From assembly GCA_958510875.1 (NCBI GenBank), contig OY294068.1, positions 75,804,633 through 75,868,632 on the forward strand: a stretch of 64,000 nucleotides of DNA, given 5' to 3'. Shown here piece by piece: positions 10,546-20,854 of this stretch (position 1 is the stretch's first letter; each line of letters starts with the position of its first letter). The notes under the pieces are model-generated. The model worked only from the letters and a program-made list of their open reading frames with translations. It was not told where the DNA came from and searched no databases. The DNA is from Endomychus coccineus (Eukaryota > Arthropoda > Insecta > Coleoptera > Endomychidae). A program made the translations under genes and the position numbers.

Positions 10546-11119
10546 ATGAATTATTACCCTGGTTATCTTCTATACTACTTAATTACTTATATAGCAATTT
10601 GTCATTAATAGAATGTAAAAATTCGTCATGTAATCCTATAGTAATAATCATGAATGTCCGACCTTCGCTACCTACCGATAAGTATATTCATAATTGAAGT
10701 TATGTATTTGATTGTATTTGAATACCTGAAAATGAAGTAATAACGCTACGTTACAGTATATAGTAATGAATTCATAATTTTTGAGTAATTTTATGCAGAA
10801 TTTATATTCACATATTTCAATTATTTATTTTACATTACAAAAGCAGGAAATATTGTTAATTTAATATTTATGTGATGGCAGGTAGAAATTGAAATAAGTT
10901 ATTTCTGATGTCACATTGCTTTGAAACACAACATAATAACAAGTTCATTGAAATTAGTTATTTGAATTTTCCCGCGTGTTCAGTTTGTGGCGCCATATTA
11001 CAGATACGTTTCTAGTTTTTAGTCAATTTGCAGTATTTTACAAACAGTTTGCAGCAGAAAAAAAGATACTTCAGCCGTGAACATTAAATGTACGCGTTGA
11101 TAATCAAAAAACAGGTGCA
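10546..11119. other. A+T-rich stretch without recognised feature
   Basis: No open frame over 60 codons and no visible repeat. Its right part (10980-11119) may belong to the decayed hAT element that follows, but I cannot read protein similarity there. Confidence 0.4.
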
Positions 11120-11325
11120 GGATGCTAATGTTCAGATACTTATCTTGTTTCTGATGATCACTAACTGTAAGGCTGAAAGATCTTTTTCAAAGTTAAAATT
11201 ACTAAAAAAACAGATTGCGAACGGCAATGAGCCAAAAACGTCTGAATGATCTCCCGCTTTTGAGTAGCAATAATTAATTAATTAAAATTTGACGACTTCA
11301 TCGACAAGGAAAAGTGCGAAAAGTG
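11120..11325 (+). pseudogene. hAT transposase C-terminal dimerisation domain remnant
   Basis: In one frame the sequence reads DANVQILILFLMITN, then CKAERSFSKLKLLKKQ, the hallmark of the hAT C-terminal dimerisation region (C-ERSFSKLKLIKN in family members). A +1 shift near 11218 brings in RTAMSQKRLNDLPLLS, the next conserved block, followed by stops and a trace of the terminal Lys/Arg-rich tail (GKVRKV). The upstream catalytic domain, zinc finger and terminal inverted repeats are not visible, so this is only the last ~70 codons of the gene. It is followed by an AT microsatellite. Confidence 0.75.
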
Positions 11326-11358
11326 CCTTCGTAACGATAATTAATATATGTACAAATA

Positions 11359-11362
<4 letters not shown>

Positions 11363-11432
<70 letters not shown>
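11363..11432. repeat. (AT)n microsatellite, ~35 units
   Basis: An uninterrupted run of alternating A and T over about 70 bases. Confidence 0.98.
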
Positions 11433-11435
<3 letters not shown>

Positions 11436-13125
11436 AGAAAAGTTCTACTTGAATGAAATTACAATTGCATTATAATTTTGTATTGTAAAAATATTTTGTG
11501 GCATTCAATATCACTGTCTACCACAGACTATAATATAACCTTGAATTATACTGACACCTGCGTCACATGAACTATCAAAATTTGCCACAGAGTAATCGTA
11601 TAAAATAGAATGTGACTTAACTTCGATAACGTCACATTGAGTTAGATTCATTATATATGTGTCATAAATATTTATAACCAAAAAAACACGGTTGTCATTA
11701 CGTTTAGATAATAATTCCATTTAAATAACTGGAGATGGATGTCAAAAATATTACTCGAAACGGGGCTATCGCGCCCAAAACCAATACAATTCTTATTTTC
11801 ACCACTTTAAAGCTTTCTGCATAATTTCAAATCCATACGACCAATAGGAACGGCGCAATCGTCTCCACAGACATCATGTAAAAAATAGTCTAGATTGATT
11901 GAGAAATGTTCAAAACGGATATACCCGCGAATATCCGGGAAAAGATACATTTCGAATGTAAATGTTGCTTAGTGTAGCTTGCTTACGTTTACTAAAAAGA
12001 TATAATTTCAGTATCCAAACGACCGCGATTATCTCAAGATGCAGTACCAACTAACGTGCAGTACCAGTAACGTAAGTTACAAATATCAACATTGTATTGT
12101 TCATATTTATAATATGGGTCCATTAACTTGTTTATTGCAAAATTAAGCAATTATTGAACTAATAAGGTTACGTTACGTTACTAGTTATTCTGTCGGGAAT
12201 AAGAGATTCCCTCAATTTTGAGTGTCAATTGTTTGTTTAAATAATTTATCATTAGGAAATGTTTCAGGATTATACATAAGTAAAATGAAATAAACGAACG
12301 AGGTTTTGAACTCGTTTCACAAGACAGTTATAATTGGTACCTCAGATCAAATTGTATTCAAATTAATATATGCGTGATAGGAGTGATTATCCATGTGAAA
12401 TGTTCTAAAATAATTATAAACATCATGGACCAAGATAGGAAAAAAGTGTTAATACAAGTATATAAATTATCGCTTTGTTTTTCCATAGGTTATACCCGGA
12501 GAGCTATAAATTCAATTATTTAAACTCTTTAGAAAATATTTGAGATTTAGCTTATATTGATGCTTACTAACATTTTCAAGAGCAAACTTTTACGAAACAC
12601 CTATAACTCAAATGAACAAATTCCTTATCTCTTTAATTTCATTTTCTTAAGCATCAACTTCCCGTGAATACAATAATTAATATACACGTACCCCGACCAA
12701 CTCGACCTACTAACCTCCTCAGTGACAGATACGGAGACCTAGCGATCTACCACACGTCATGCAACTCAGTGTGTTGACAGTGATTTTCCCTAATTGTCAG
12801 TGGTTCATCACAGCCAAACGATGTTACTTTTTCAAATTGCTAGCGTTTTTGGTACATCTACAGTCTAGCCCCTTTCGAACGATACCTCAACCACCACCCT
12901 ACCCCTTGTAATTTTCTACTCAAAGGCAAGAGCTATTTATACAGATTATGTTACTGCGACATCACAACAGAATGATAATAACTTGAAAAAACAGAATGAT
13001 TATAACTTGAAAATTCGGATTATTAATTATACGAATGACAATCTTCACATTTCTAGCCGTGATGACAGCAGATGCTTGAAGAGATTGAGGTTAAAATTCA
13101 ACAATTTTTTGTTTTGTTGATATTG
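11433..13125. other. Gene-free stretch
   Basis: No protein similarity is visible. A 17-base string (acggatatacccgcgaa) at about 11918-11934 recurs in inverse orientation near 22637-22653, which suggests a dispersed repeat family. Around 12030-12070 'gcagtaccaactaacg' and 'gcagtaccagtaacg' form a small imperfect duplication. The 69-codon minus-strand frame at 11511-11720 is not recognised. Confidence 0.4.
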
Positions 13126-14069
13126 GTTGTTGGAAAACTAATACGCTTTAGTCCCAAGTCCATTCGAGGTCGCGGGCCCAAGATAGGGCACATTTAGTGT
13201 GCTTTTTTGCATATTGAAAAATTGAGTATATGTCGAAAAGGTTTTCAATTTTTCATATTATGTTTCGGTGAAAAGATAGTATTCTTATTCTCCTTTTATT
13301 TGATTTTTGGTATTTTGACGTATCTCATTTTTGGAGTCACAATCAGCCATTATGAAAAATCCGTATTTTGCGAATTTCAGACGGAATACTAATGTTATCA
13401 ATCTAAAACTAAAATTATTCGGAAGATTTCATCATTCTGCATATCATATCTGAAATTCAAGCATTTTGCTACGAAGACATAACATTGGAAATTTTTTACG
13501 GAACCCAAATTCTAGCTTCTATTAGAGGTTCCGATAGCGAGTATTTCAAGTACAAACAGATTGATCTGGGTTGAATAGAAATGAAGCTATCCCAATAAAT
13601 GTGTTCGGGCCTCTAAAGAACCCAATTTTGGGCCTAGAGACAAAAAACTTGAATCAAATTACAGAGAAATACTTCGGCTATTTGAGTTTGGAACAGTGTA
13701 CGGAAATTCGTTCACAATCCCAAGTTATAACGAATTTCATCATAAAAATTTAGCGTGGAATTTCATGTAGCGGCAATAAACGAGGGTCGGTACGATAGAT
13801 TCCGCGCGCGAAATTATAGTTTATAAATATTTCAACATGCACCTGAATGCTTATAATCGTTTTGTGTGAATGTGTGAGTGTGTGTAGACGTGTGAGTGTG
13901 TGTAGACGTGTGAGTGTGTGTAGACGTGTGAGTGTGTGTAGACGTGTGAGTGTGTGTACACGTGTGAGTGTGTGTAGACGTGTGAGTGTGTGTAGACGTG
14001 TGAGTGTGTGTAGACGTGTGAACGTGTATATCTGACCGTGGCTTGATGTTTTTATAGGGTGTTACATAA
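13126..14069 (+). repeat. Left inverted arm
   Basis: Inverse copy of 14878-15745, matched almost throughout. The open frames seen inside it (for example 13207-13392, 13571-13753) have equally matching but interrupted partners in the other arm, so they are probably not genes. Confidence 0.8.
13873..14016 (+). repeat. 18-bp minisatellite, 8 units
   Basis: Eight head-to-tail copies of tgtgagtgtgtgtagacg; the fifth (13945-13962) has tacacg in place of tagacg. The corresponding place in the right arm has a single unit, so the expansion happened in the left arm after the arms formed. The long open frames on both strands here are by-products of the 18-base period. Confidence 0.97.
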
Positions 14070-14473
14070 CAAATTTCAATATTAAACAAAATTTTAACAT
14101 TTATATTTATTGAAAAATTATCTATTTGTCTGATTACTTACAAATAACCTACGTTTTATATTTTTTCCATTATTCATAACATAATATAATATTATAATAT
14201 AATTTAGTCTAATAACTATCATAACATACATAATATTGCTTTTCGGGAAAAATAAAATGGCAATAAATGCAAGTGTACAGATTCACATTATAGATACGTC
14301 TAATACCCATTTTTTTGTACAATAAACACATTTACTTTTTTCTCAATCTTTTTTTACCAGGAATATCTGTAATTTCGCTATCAGTCGTACAGTCTGAAGT
14401 GCACGGCGTATCGGTGATGTAATCTTCGTTATCACTGTCATCATATATTGTTAAAAATGTGGAATGATCATTA

Positions 14474-14883
14474 TTGATATACGGACCATCACTGAGGCAT
14501 ATTTCTCTCCGCAATAGAGCTCAAAAATCTATGTGTGGACTTGAAAGCTTACCACCCACCGATGATGCTGCAAATCAACATATTCTTAGGGTGTATTACC
14601 AAGTTCAGGTTTGGATCGGTAATGAAACCATTGATCCAACGAAATGTGGTTGGAGAAATAGTCCGAATGGACTTACTCCTATACAAACAGTAAAAAATGC
14701 AGGTCCTGATGAGTTGATCAAAATAATCTCTTGTGGTTGTGAAAAAAATTGGGCTGGTAAATGTTTATGCAAAAATTTAGGATTACCTTGTAGCTCATTA
14801 GGTAAGCATTGTGAAAGTAAATAATGTTTTAATTGCCTCGGGCCAGAAATCAGTATATTAGATGATGATGATTTTGATATGTG
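14474..14883 (+). pseudogene. C-terminal tail of an unclassified transposon-associated Cys-rich protein
   Basis: The frame contains LPPTDDAANQHILRVYYQVQ, then W-G-N, then CGWRNSPNGLTP, then a cysteine cluster (ISCGCEKNWAGKC, LCKNLGLPCSS). This order of LPPT..A..QH..RVYYQ.Q.W, ..GW and CxC...GL.CS is familiar from many uncharacterised repeat-linked proteins of arthropods; the same protein has an upstream 'DAD..I..TAL' and 'GCDT..AFFGKGK' region, seen at 19040-19790. An in-frame TAA at 14822 interrupts it, and CFNC plus an acidic DDDDFDM tail continue to TGA at about 14883. Upstream parts are missing. The Cys cluster probably binds zinc; its role in transposition is unknown to me. Confidence 0.6.
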
Positions 14884-15745
14884 ACACCCTACATCATGCC
14901 ACGGTCACATATACACGTGCACACGTCTACACACACTCACACATTCACACAAAACGATTATAAGCATTCAGGTGCATGTTAAAATGTTTATAAACTATAA
15001 TTTCGCGCGCGGAATCTATAGTACCGACCCTCGTTTATTGCCGCTACATAAAATTCCGCGCTAAATTTTTATGATGAAATTCGTTATAACTTGAGATTGT
15101 GAACGAATCTCCGTACGCTGTTCCGAACTCAAATAGCCAAAGTATTTCTCTGTAATTTGATTCAAGTTTTTTGTCTATAGGCTCATAATTGGTCCCTTAA
15201 GAGGCCCAAACACATTTAATAGGATACCTTCATTTCTATTCAATCCAGATCAACCTGTTTGGACCTAAAATACTCGCTATCAGAACCTCTAATAGAACCT
15301 AGAATTTGGTTTCCGTAAGAAATTTCTAACCTCAAAAAGTTTGGATTTTTCGTTGGCCCAAAATTTTCAAAATAGCGCTAAAGTTATGTCTTCGGAGCAA
15401 AATGCTTGAATTTTAGATATTATATGCAGATAGATGAAATCTTTCGAATAATTTTAGTTTTAGATTGATAACATTAGTATTCCGTCTGAAATTCGCAAGA
15501 TACGGATTTTTCAAAATGGCTGCTTGTGACTCCAAAAAATGAGATACCTAAAAATACCAAAAATCAAATAGAAGGAAAATAAAAATATCCTTTCATCAAA
15601 ACGTAATATGAAAAATTGTAAACACTTTGACATATACTCAATTTTTATGTGTCAAAAAACACGCTAAATGGGCCCTATCTTGGGCTCACGACCTCGAATC
15701 GACTTGGGACTGAAGCCAAAAGTTGCGTATTAGTTTTTCCAACAA
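14878..15745 (-). repeat. Right inverted arm
   Basis: Inverse copy of 13126-14069, with one unit of the 18-bp motif near its inner end (about 14920-14940) and a ~50-base segment near 15331-15385 absent from the left arm. Confidence 0.8.
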
Positions 15746-16469
15746 CTTTTGTTCAAAACATTTTTTCATAAAACCCATAGTCTTGTCTCAAAACGCAAAA
15801 AATCTAAAAATGGCCATTTTTGGGTCCAAAAAATGGCCATAGTTTTTTGAGCACAAGGTTAATCCAAATTTAATCTAGACCATCGTGTTCAGCGTGTCAA
15901 AATACATAAGAATAGACTAAAATTAATTAAATGCCTGGACTATCTTGAAAGTTAATAATATCTCATTGATAGTTTATCATGAACTGTTTTAAATGCTCTT
16001 CCTCCACAGTATTGAGAAGAATGAATCACCCAAGTCGAACGGCTGAATTTCTTCACGACGTTTTTGATCCATCGATTTCTTTCAAAGAAAACAATTTTTG
16101 TTTCACTCTTCTCCATTATTTTGGTTCTGTAACTGTAATATTTTGATGTATAATTTTAGTCATTATGTCGCCATGTTCTTGAAAGTATTTTAGCCAACTT
16201 ATGTAACTGTATTTTGAATCACACATAATCATGCAGTCAGATTTTGTGCTCTTTTCTGAGCGGTTCTATTCTGATGGTGTACATGGAACAATTGATAAAA
16301 TTTATAAATTTTGCAGTAATAAGTCTGAATCCTGTTTTCATAAACAGAATGAGTGAATAAGTATCAATGAATACCTTAATAATTATTAGATCTACAATTC
16401 AATTTTATGGTGATTATTTGTATATATCTACTAATGATTAATAATGATTCTGGACCCAGGTAAGAATTC
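15746..16469. other. Gene-free stretch
   Basis: No coding similarity. Immediately outside the inverted arm, 'aaatggccat' occurs twice (about 15808 and 15832), once followed by its complement, which gives a small hairpin. Nothing else is recognisable. Confidence 0.4.
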
Positions 16470-16521
16470 TATATAGATTCTCGGGAAATAGGTTACACTA
16501 ACACATATGCCTACTATTTCC

Positions 16522-16563
16522 GTCTTAACGTACGTTTTGGTCTCCCGACCATCATCAGAAGAC
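16522..16563 (-). ncRNA. Hammerhead ribozyme remnant with mutated core
   Basis: The 42 bases align with the ribozyme at 6826-6867 on the same strand. Stem I (GUCUU/AAGAC), CUGAUGA, and stem II GGUC/GACC with a GGGA loop are kept, but the conserved GAAA is AAAA. The lost G is a catalytic core base (G12), so self-cleavage should be abolished. The cleavage triplet is GUU. Confidence 0.75.
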
Positions 16564-16946
16564 GTATCACTGTTTAAAACAGGATTTCCTAAAACTGATT
16601 GTATCAAACACGGAGCTTCCTTATCGCATTAATTTCAATTGAAAATGCTCACCTCACCGAAACGAACAGAAACACGAATAATCGGAATTTGTAACACATT
16701 AATGTTTTATGTATTTGAATATGTGTCAAGAAGCCACTGCATAGGAATCTATTTCTAGTAGTCGAAGTCATCTCATGAAATGTGAAAATAAGACTGACAA
16801 ATCAAACTCTATAATGCTCAAGTATCCACTTTCAAACGATATGTTAATGATTTAGTGAAAAGGTTGTCAGTTCTTCCTGGAAATATTGATTATCTCACCA
16901 TTCTAACTAAAATATACTTTTAACATTATAATAACGTATGTAGGAG

Positions 16947-17811
16947 TTAATTAATCAAATTTGCATGAATTTGACTCAATGATTGAAAGTCTGTTCTAAT
17001 ATTTACAGACTTGGGATCTCGTCTTATGTGAATCATTTCCAGTATAAATCTTTTATAATAATTGATTTCTTCAGTAAAAATATTGACATTTTTGTAATCG
17101 AATTGATGGCTATAATCAAAACAATGTTCAGCAAGGGCGGTGGAAGTTTTTGCTTCTAGTAGTATACTTATAACCATACATTCTTTTTTGTAAATATTGT
17201 TTAGAGACTTCTGTATAAGGCCCATCGCAATCTAAACAATTTAATATAAATACTGTGTGGGTTTGTTTATGTTTTGGTATTAAAGATTTCAGATCTGAAA
17301 ATATTCACTAACACAGTTAGTAGGTTCATGCGCAACATTTATTTCATACTTATTTAAACATTCTTATCTGAGGTCTCTGGAATGTATGATAATGTTTCAA
17401 AATTATCTTTATTACCGTTCATATATGACGTACCATTATAGATTTTGTTTATTCTCTCTTCAATGTGAGCGTTGAAGAATGTTTTTGGGTAGACATTCAT
17501 TTCCAGAGTATTACGAACTATTTTCAAATTTTTGGGACGGTTTTCTGGCTATGACAATCTTACAGCGTGATTTGTAAGGCTGATTATAACACTTTTTGTA
17601 TAACTTGTTGGTGCAACAATATCGTTGAGACTCTTCACTAAACCACGAAATTTTTATTTTTTTCATCTGAGTTATACCTAATGTTCATATCTGTGAAATT
17701 TATGTTTTTGTTCACTTCTATTTCAAAGGTAAATTGAACAGTCAAAATTCTTGAATTTATTATTAACTACTGAATTTTATTTTTGGGAATACACATTGGA
17801 CAACCATCTAC
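16947..17811 (-). pseudogene. Decayed PLE: RT end, linker and GIY-YIG domain
   Basis: Open over 16947-17225, where the last ~80 codons match copy one closely (ALAEHCFDYSHQFDYKNVNI, then YYKRFILEMIHI, DPKSVN). Further upstream the linker and the end of RT (INF-DMNIRYNSD, VPNDKIQ-like PKNKIQ) are readable only across several frameshifts and stops. The catalytic Glu of ILEMIHI remains but the GIY-YIG centre is broken at about 17220. It stops at about 17811 within the YVDD segment. Confidence 0.8.
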
Positions 17812-18165
17812 ATCCAGTATGTAAATTAAATTGTTTAGATTGCGATGGGACATATACAGGAATCTCCACACAATATATACAAAAAAGGATGTATGGTGGT
17901 TATGAGTATAGTAGCTGAAACTTAGAAAATTCCAGTGCCCTTTTGTTTATAACCATCAATTCGATTACAAAAATGTTAATATTTTTACTAAAGAAACCAA
18001 TTATTGAGAAAGTTCTATCCTATCTATGGAGACGATTCACACAAAACGTGACTCCCAGTAAGTAAGTAAGAAAGTAAGTGTAAGTCATAGAACAGACGTC
18101 CAATCATTGATAAAATGAACGAATCATTCAAATTTATACAAATTTAATTAACTCTTGCAAATTCC
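17812..18165 (+). pseudogene. Inverted GIY-YIG fragment of a PLE
   Basis: On the plus strand this reads VCKLNCLDCDGTYTGIS, then a QKRMYG segment, a stop, and matches to the HQFDYKNVNI and tail region in shifted frames. It is the same domain as at 7274-7700 in copy one but points away from the adjacent minus-strand remnant, so the junction at 17811/17812 joins two inversely oriented PLE pieces. Confidence 0.75.
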
Positions 18166-18372
18166 ATTGTTGCATTGTGCCGAAATTTCTTCATTTTGTA
18201 CTATTCCAACTCTAAATTAAAATTCCAAAGCGTATCATACTTTGCATTCATAGAGAAGTGGGATACAATCTGAGGTTGCCAGTTGGACTAAAACTATCTC
18301 TCCAAATAACAAATTAACATTTTTTCATCAATATTACACTTCCTAAATAAAATCTTAGGAGATGTTTCGAAT

Positions 18373-18568
18373 TTATTGATCGATCTCAAATTCAGCTCAA
18401 CAATTATACTGGAAAAATAGTGAGCTCTGATTTGATTCTGAAGGATGAATATTAAATGTGCCTATTTGTTTCGTATTACTCACATTTAATATTCATCCTT
18501 CAGAATCAAATCAGAGCTCACTATTTTTCCAGTATAATTGTTGAGCTGAATTTGAGATCGATCAATAA
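18373..18568. repeat. Perfect 88-bp inverted repeat with 20-base spacer
   Basis: Left arm 18373-18460 and right arm 18481-18568 are exact complements over all 88 bases. Additional 8-9 bases pair across the structure: the spacer begins cctatttg, and its complement caaatagg follows the right arm at 18569-18576. No coding frame and no target duplication are visible. Confidence 0.97.
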
Positions 18569-18907
18569 CAAATAGGCTTACTTACCTTAGGAAAACAAAA
18601 CTATACTCCAATTTTCGTTTTCGGTACGTGCACATTTTCTTGATTTCCTTTTAACCGAATTTGTGTCATACAATCTCACAATACTTTTCGATTGTGTTAC
18701 TGCAAGGTATGAATCTCTCTGGGTGTATTTCATAGAACGCCACTTGAATTAGGCGAATATTTGAATTTTACGAATAATATAAATATTTGATATCACGTTT
18801 TCCTATCCCAGAGTAGACCATTTTAGAGTATATTGTTCTCCACAATACAAATCTAGAATCTAGTCATTAGCTGGCATAGTCCAGTATATGAAGCCCAAAA
18901 TCGAGCT
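18569..18907. other. Short gene-free stretch
   Basis: Nothing recognisable between the palindrome and the left end of the next inverted-end element. Confidence 0.4.
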
Positions 18908-19039
18908 GACTAAATATATTTTTTTCTTATGGACTGATTTTGATCTGTGAGTTTACCACGTTTGGTCCTTAACGAATTGTTTATTTAGTTAATGAACAAT
19001 AAATAGGGACGAATAAAATTAGAACAAAATTTTAGACGC

Positions 19040-19790
19040 TATTATCGTATCAACAAAAAGCGTTTCATCAAGTTTTTGAAATATATGTTGAGTGAAGCTG
19101 GTTTTGTGTGCTATCAAACTGACGGCGATGCCGATAGATTGATAGTCAGCACAGCTTTGGCCAACACTCATTTTCCTGAAGAAGACTGTGTGTTGATGTC
19201 TCAGAAGATGATCATCTTCATGAGTCTATCGACATATTCAGACGCTCTTCTCCTGAGACCAAAGAGCTCCAACGGTAAACAACTGTTTGTTGCACTGTAA
19301 AGAAAATCTGATATTCTTACACGCGTTTACAGGATGTGATACTATTTGGCGTTTTTTGGTAAAGGAGAAGGAAATTGTTTGAAAAAACGCAACATAATAC
19401 TACATTGCCGAAAGCTGCAAAAATTTTCAGATCCAAAATCGTTGATACAAATGAGTTACCTGAACCTGGTATGGAATGTCTGTTGGCCTTATATAATCAA
19501 TAGGATGTTGATCCAACTTTATGAAATGGAGAAGAAGAAAGGACGATCAGATACCAAAGCTTCCAAAAGCATTTGGGTACAGAATGAGATCTTCAAAAAC
19601 GCCAAAAAAAGTACCAAACGAATAAAAAAGATGACATTGTCGATCTCTAGTCATTATCTCCAACACTTGATACATTCATAGAACACTTAAAAAAGGTGCA
19701 AACATGGATTACGTCCAAATGCCGAGGAAAATATGGATTGTTCACCAGCATGCGGAAATTGTATGGGAAACTGTTTTAATAAGTTTAGAA
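19040..19790 (+). pseudogene. Broken copy of the transposon-associated Cys-rich protein
   Basis: Readable pieces in order: a PIN-like motif block (GFVCYQTDGDADRLIVSTAL) in the frame 19076-19300; a GCDT motif near 19336 followed by AFFGKGEGNC at about 19347; a long diverged middle, partly open at 19346-19681; and a final cysteine block (about 19722-19783) reading MDCSPACGNCMGNCFNK in one frame. This order matches uncharacterised arthropod proteins that combine a DAD..I..TAL domain, HAFTGCDT..AFFGKGK and a terminal zinc-binding-like Cys cluster, and its end corresponds to the fragment at 14474-14883. Several frameshifts and stops; no product is expected. The biochemical role is not known to me. 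Confidence 0.6.
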
Positions 19791-20067
19791 AAATAATCTT
19801 CAAGAAGAAAATGATGAATGTGATGATAATATAATTGGAAAATGAAATGACAGCGATGAACATATTTGTACACCATTTTATTGTAACAATGATGATAATA
19901 ATGAAGATGACGATGTTGAAAATGGTGATGATGATGAGAGCGAATAATGTATATATAATATTACAAAATTTTGTGTTTATTTAATTAAAACTAATCTAGA
20001 TATAATTTGCAATATTAAAACAAATTTCAGAATATAACCTTTCCTTGATAGGAAAAAACATTTATCC

Positions 20068-20560
20068 AGGTCCTAATTATCCGAAAATGACTCTAATCTC
20101 GAATGTTTAGAAAACTTTTATTTTTTTGTTAATTTTCTAACTAATAAATTGTTTATTAACTAATTATATTAGTAATTATTGAAAAAAGGACATCAAATTC
20201 GTGTATAAAAGGTCCAAATAATCCGAAAATAACTCTAATCTCGAATATTTAGGAAAATTTGTAAATTAACAAATTGTAACTGATGCTATCGGCAATTAAT
20301 CAAAGAATGGACATCATATTAATGTTTAGTGAGTTAAAGTTATCCGAAAATGACTCTAATCTGGAATATTTAGAAAATTTAAATTTTTTTGCTAATTCGA
20401 TAATTAACAAATTATTTATTAACTAATTATATTAGCAACTATTGAAAAAAGGACATCAAATTCATGTATGAAAGGTCCAAATTATCCGAAAATAACTCTA
20501 ATCTCGAAAATTTAGGAAATTTTGTCAATTAACAAATTGTTATAAACATTGAATAAACAC
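20068..20560 (+). repeat. Four tandem units related to the 133-bp satellite
   Basis: Units start at 20068, 20210, 20332 and 20473 (about 142, 122, 141 and >85 bp). Units 1 and 3 resemble each other more than 2 and 4, so the true period is a dimer of about 264 bp. Each starts with an (a/g)gtcc-aaattatccgaaaa core followed by tgactctaatct. The fourth carries gtccaaattatccgaaa, 17 bases identical to the main satellite core, and 'ttaacaaattgtt' as in the satellite dyad. Confidence 0.75.
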
Positions 20561-20589
20561 TGTACCTTATTATAATCAATGAAAATAGT

Positions 20590-20854
20590 ATCTTGGATAG
20601 TAGACTTCCGCGGACAGCTAATCTTGAAAAATCTTGTCTTCCGGATGGATTCCGCGTCACAATAGCTCGACTTGATGCCGACGTTTCGCCAACCATTACA
20701 GGTGGCATCTTCAGGGCAGGCTTGAGGCTTGAACTGAACCAGTTTCAGTTCAAGCCTCAAGCCTGCCCTGAAGATGCCACCTGTAATGGTTGGCGAAACG
20801 TCGGCATCAAGTCGAGCTATTGTGACGCGGAATCCATCCGGAAGACAAAATTTT
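20590..20854. mobile_element. 265-bp foldback insertion with 14-bp target duplication
   Basis: The 14 bases tcaatgaaaatagt occur at 20576-20589 and again at 20855-20868, directly bordering the insert. The insert is nearly all palindrome: arms 20624-20738 and 20744-20858 match with one mismatch around a 5-base centre (so the right arm reaches 4 bases into the duplication). Each arm contains CTGAAGA, a stem-forming segment and GGCGAAAC in the orientation of a hammerhead core (plus strand in the right arm), which suggests descent from a Penelope-type terminal repeat. Confidence 0.8.

Larger units (their letters stand above)
13126..15745 (+). mobile_element. Unclassified element with ~0.9-kb inverted ends around a Cys-rich ORF
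   Basis: Two long inverse copies (13126-14069 and 14878-15745) enclose about 800 bp that carry a cysteine-rich protein tail on the plus strand. The outer ends match as 'ttgttggaaaacta' and 'tagtttttccaacaa'; the inner ends meet 'gggtgttacata' and 'tatgtgacaccc'. The left arm has gained seven extra copies of an 18-bp unit, and the right arm holds about 50 bases (15331-15385) that the left has lost. No clear target duplication is visible. The related protein at 19040-19790 also lies inside an inverted-end element, so the pairing of this protein with long inverted ends may be the family's architecture. Confidence 0.7.
16470..17811 (-). mobile_element. Second Penelope-like element, heavily decayed
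   Basis: Same orientation and same family as 6773-8936. It starts with the terminal-repeat segment (atatagattctcgggaaata), a mutated hammerhead, a 3' non-coding part shared with copy one ('cgaaacgaacagaa..cacgaataatcg'), then GIY-YIG, linker and the end of RT, and breaks off near 17811 in the middle of the YVDD region. There it meets a GIY-YIG fragment in the opposite orientation. Confidence 0.85.

Noticed and set aside
13832..14089. Open frames on both strands rich in Thr-His or Cys-Arg-Arg-Val repeats
   Set aside because: They are translations of the 18-bp minisatellite, whose length is a multiple of three, so any frame stays open.
14332..14514. 60-codon acidic minus-strand frame ending in GKKRLRKK
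   Set aside because: The acidic N-terminal style recalls piggyBac-type proteins, but there is no further match and it overlaps the upstream part of the Cys-rich frame.
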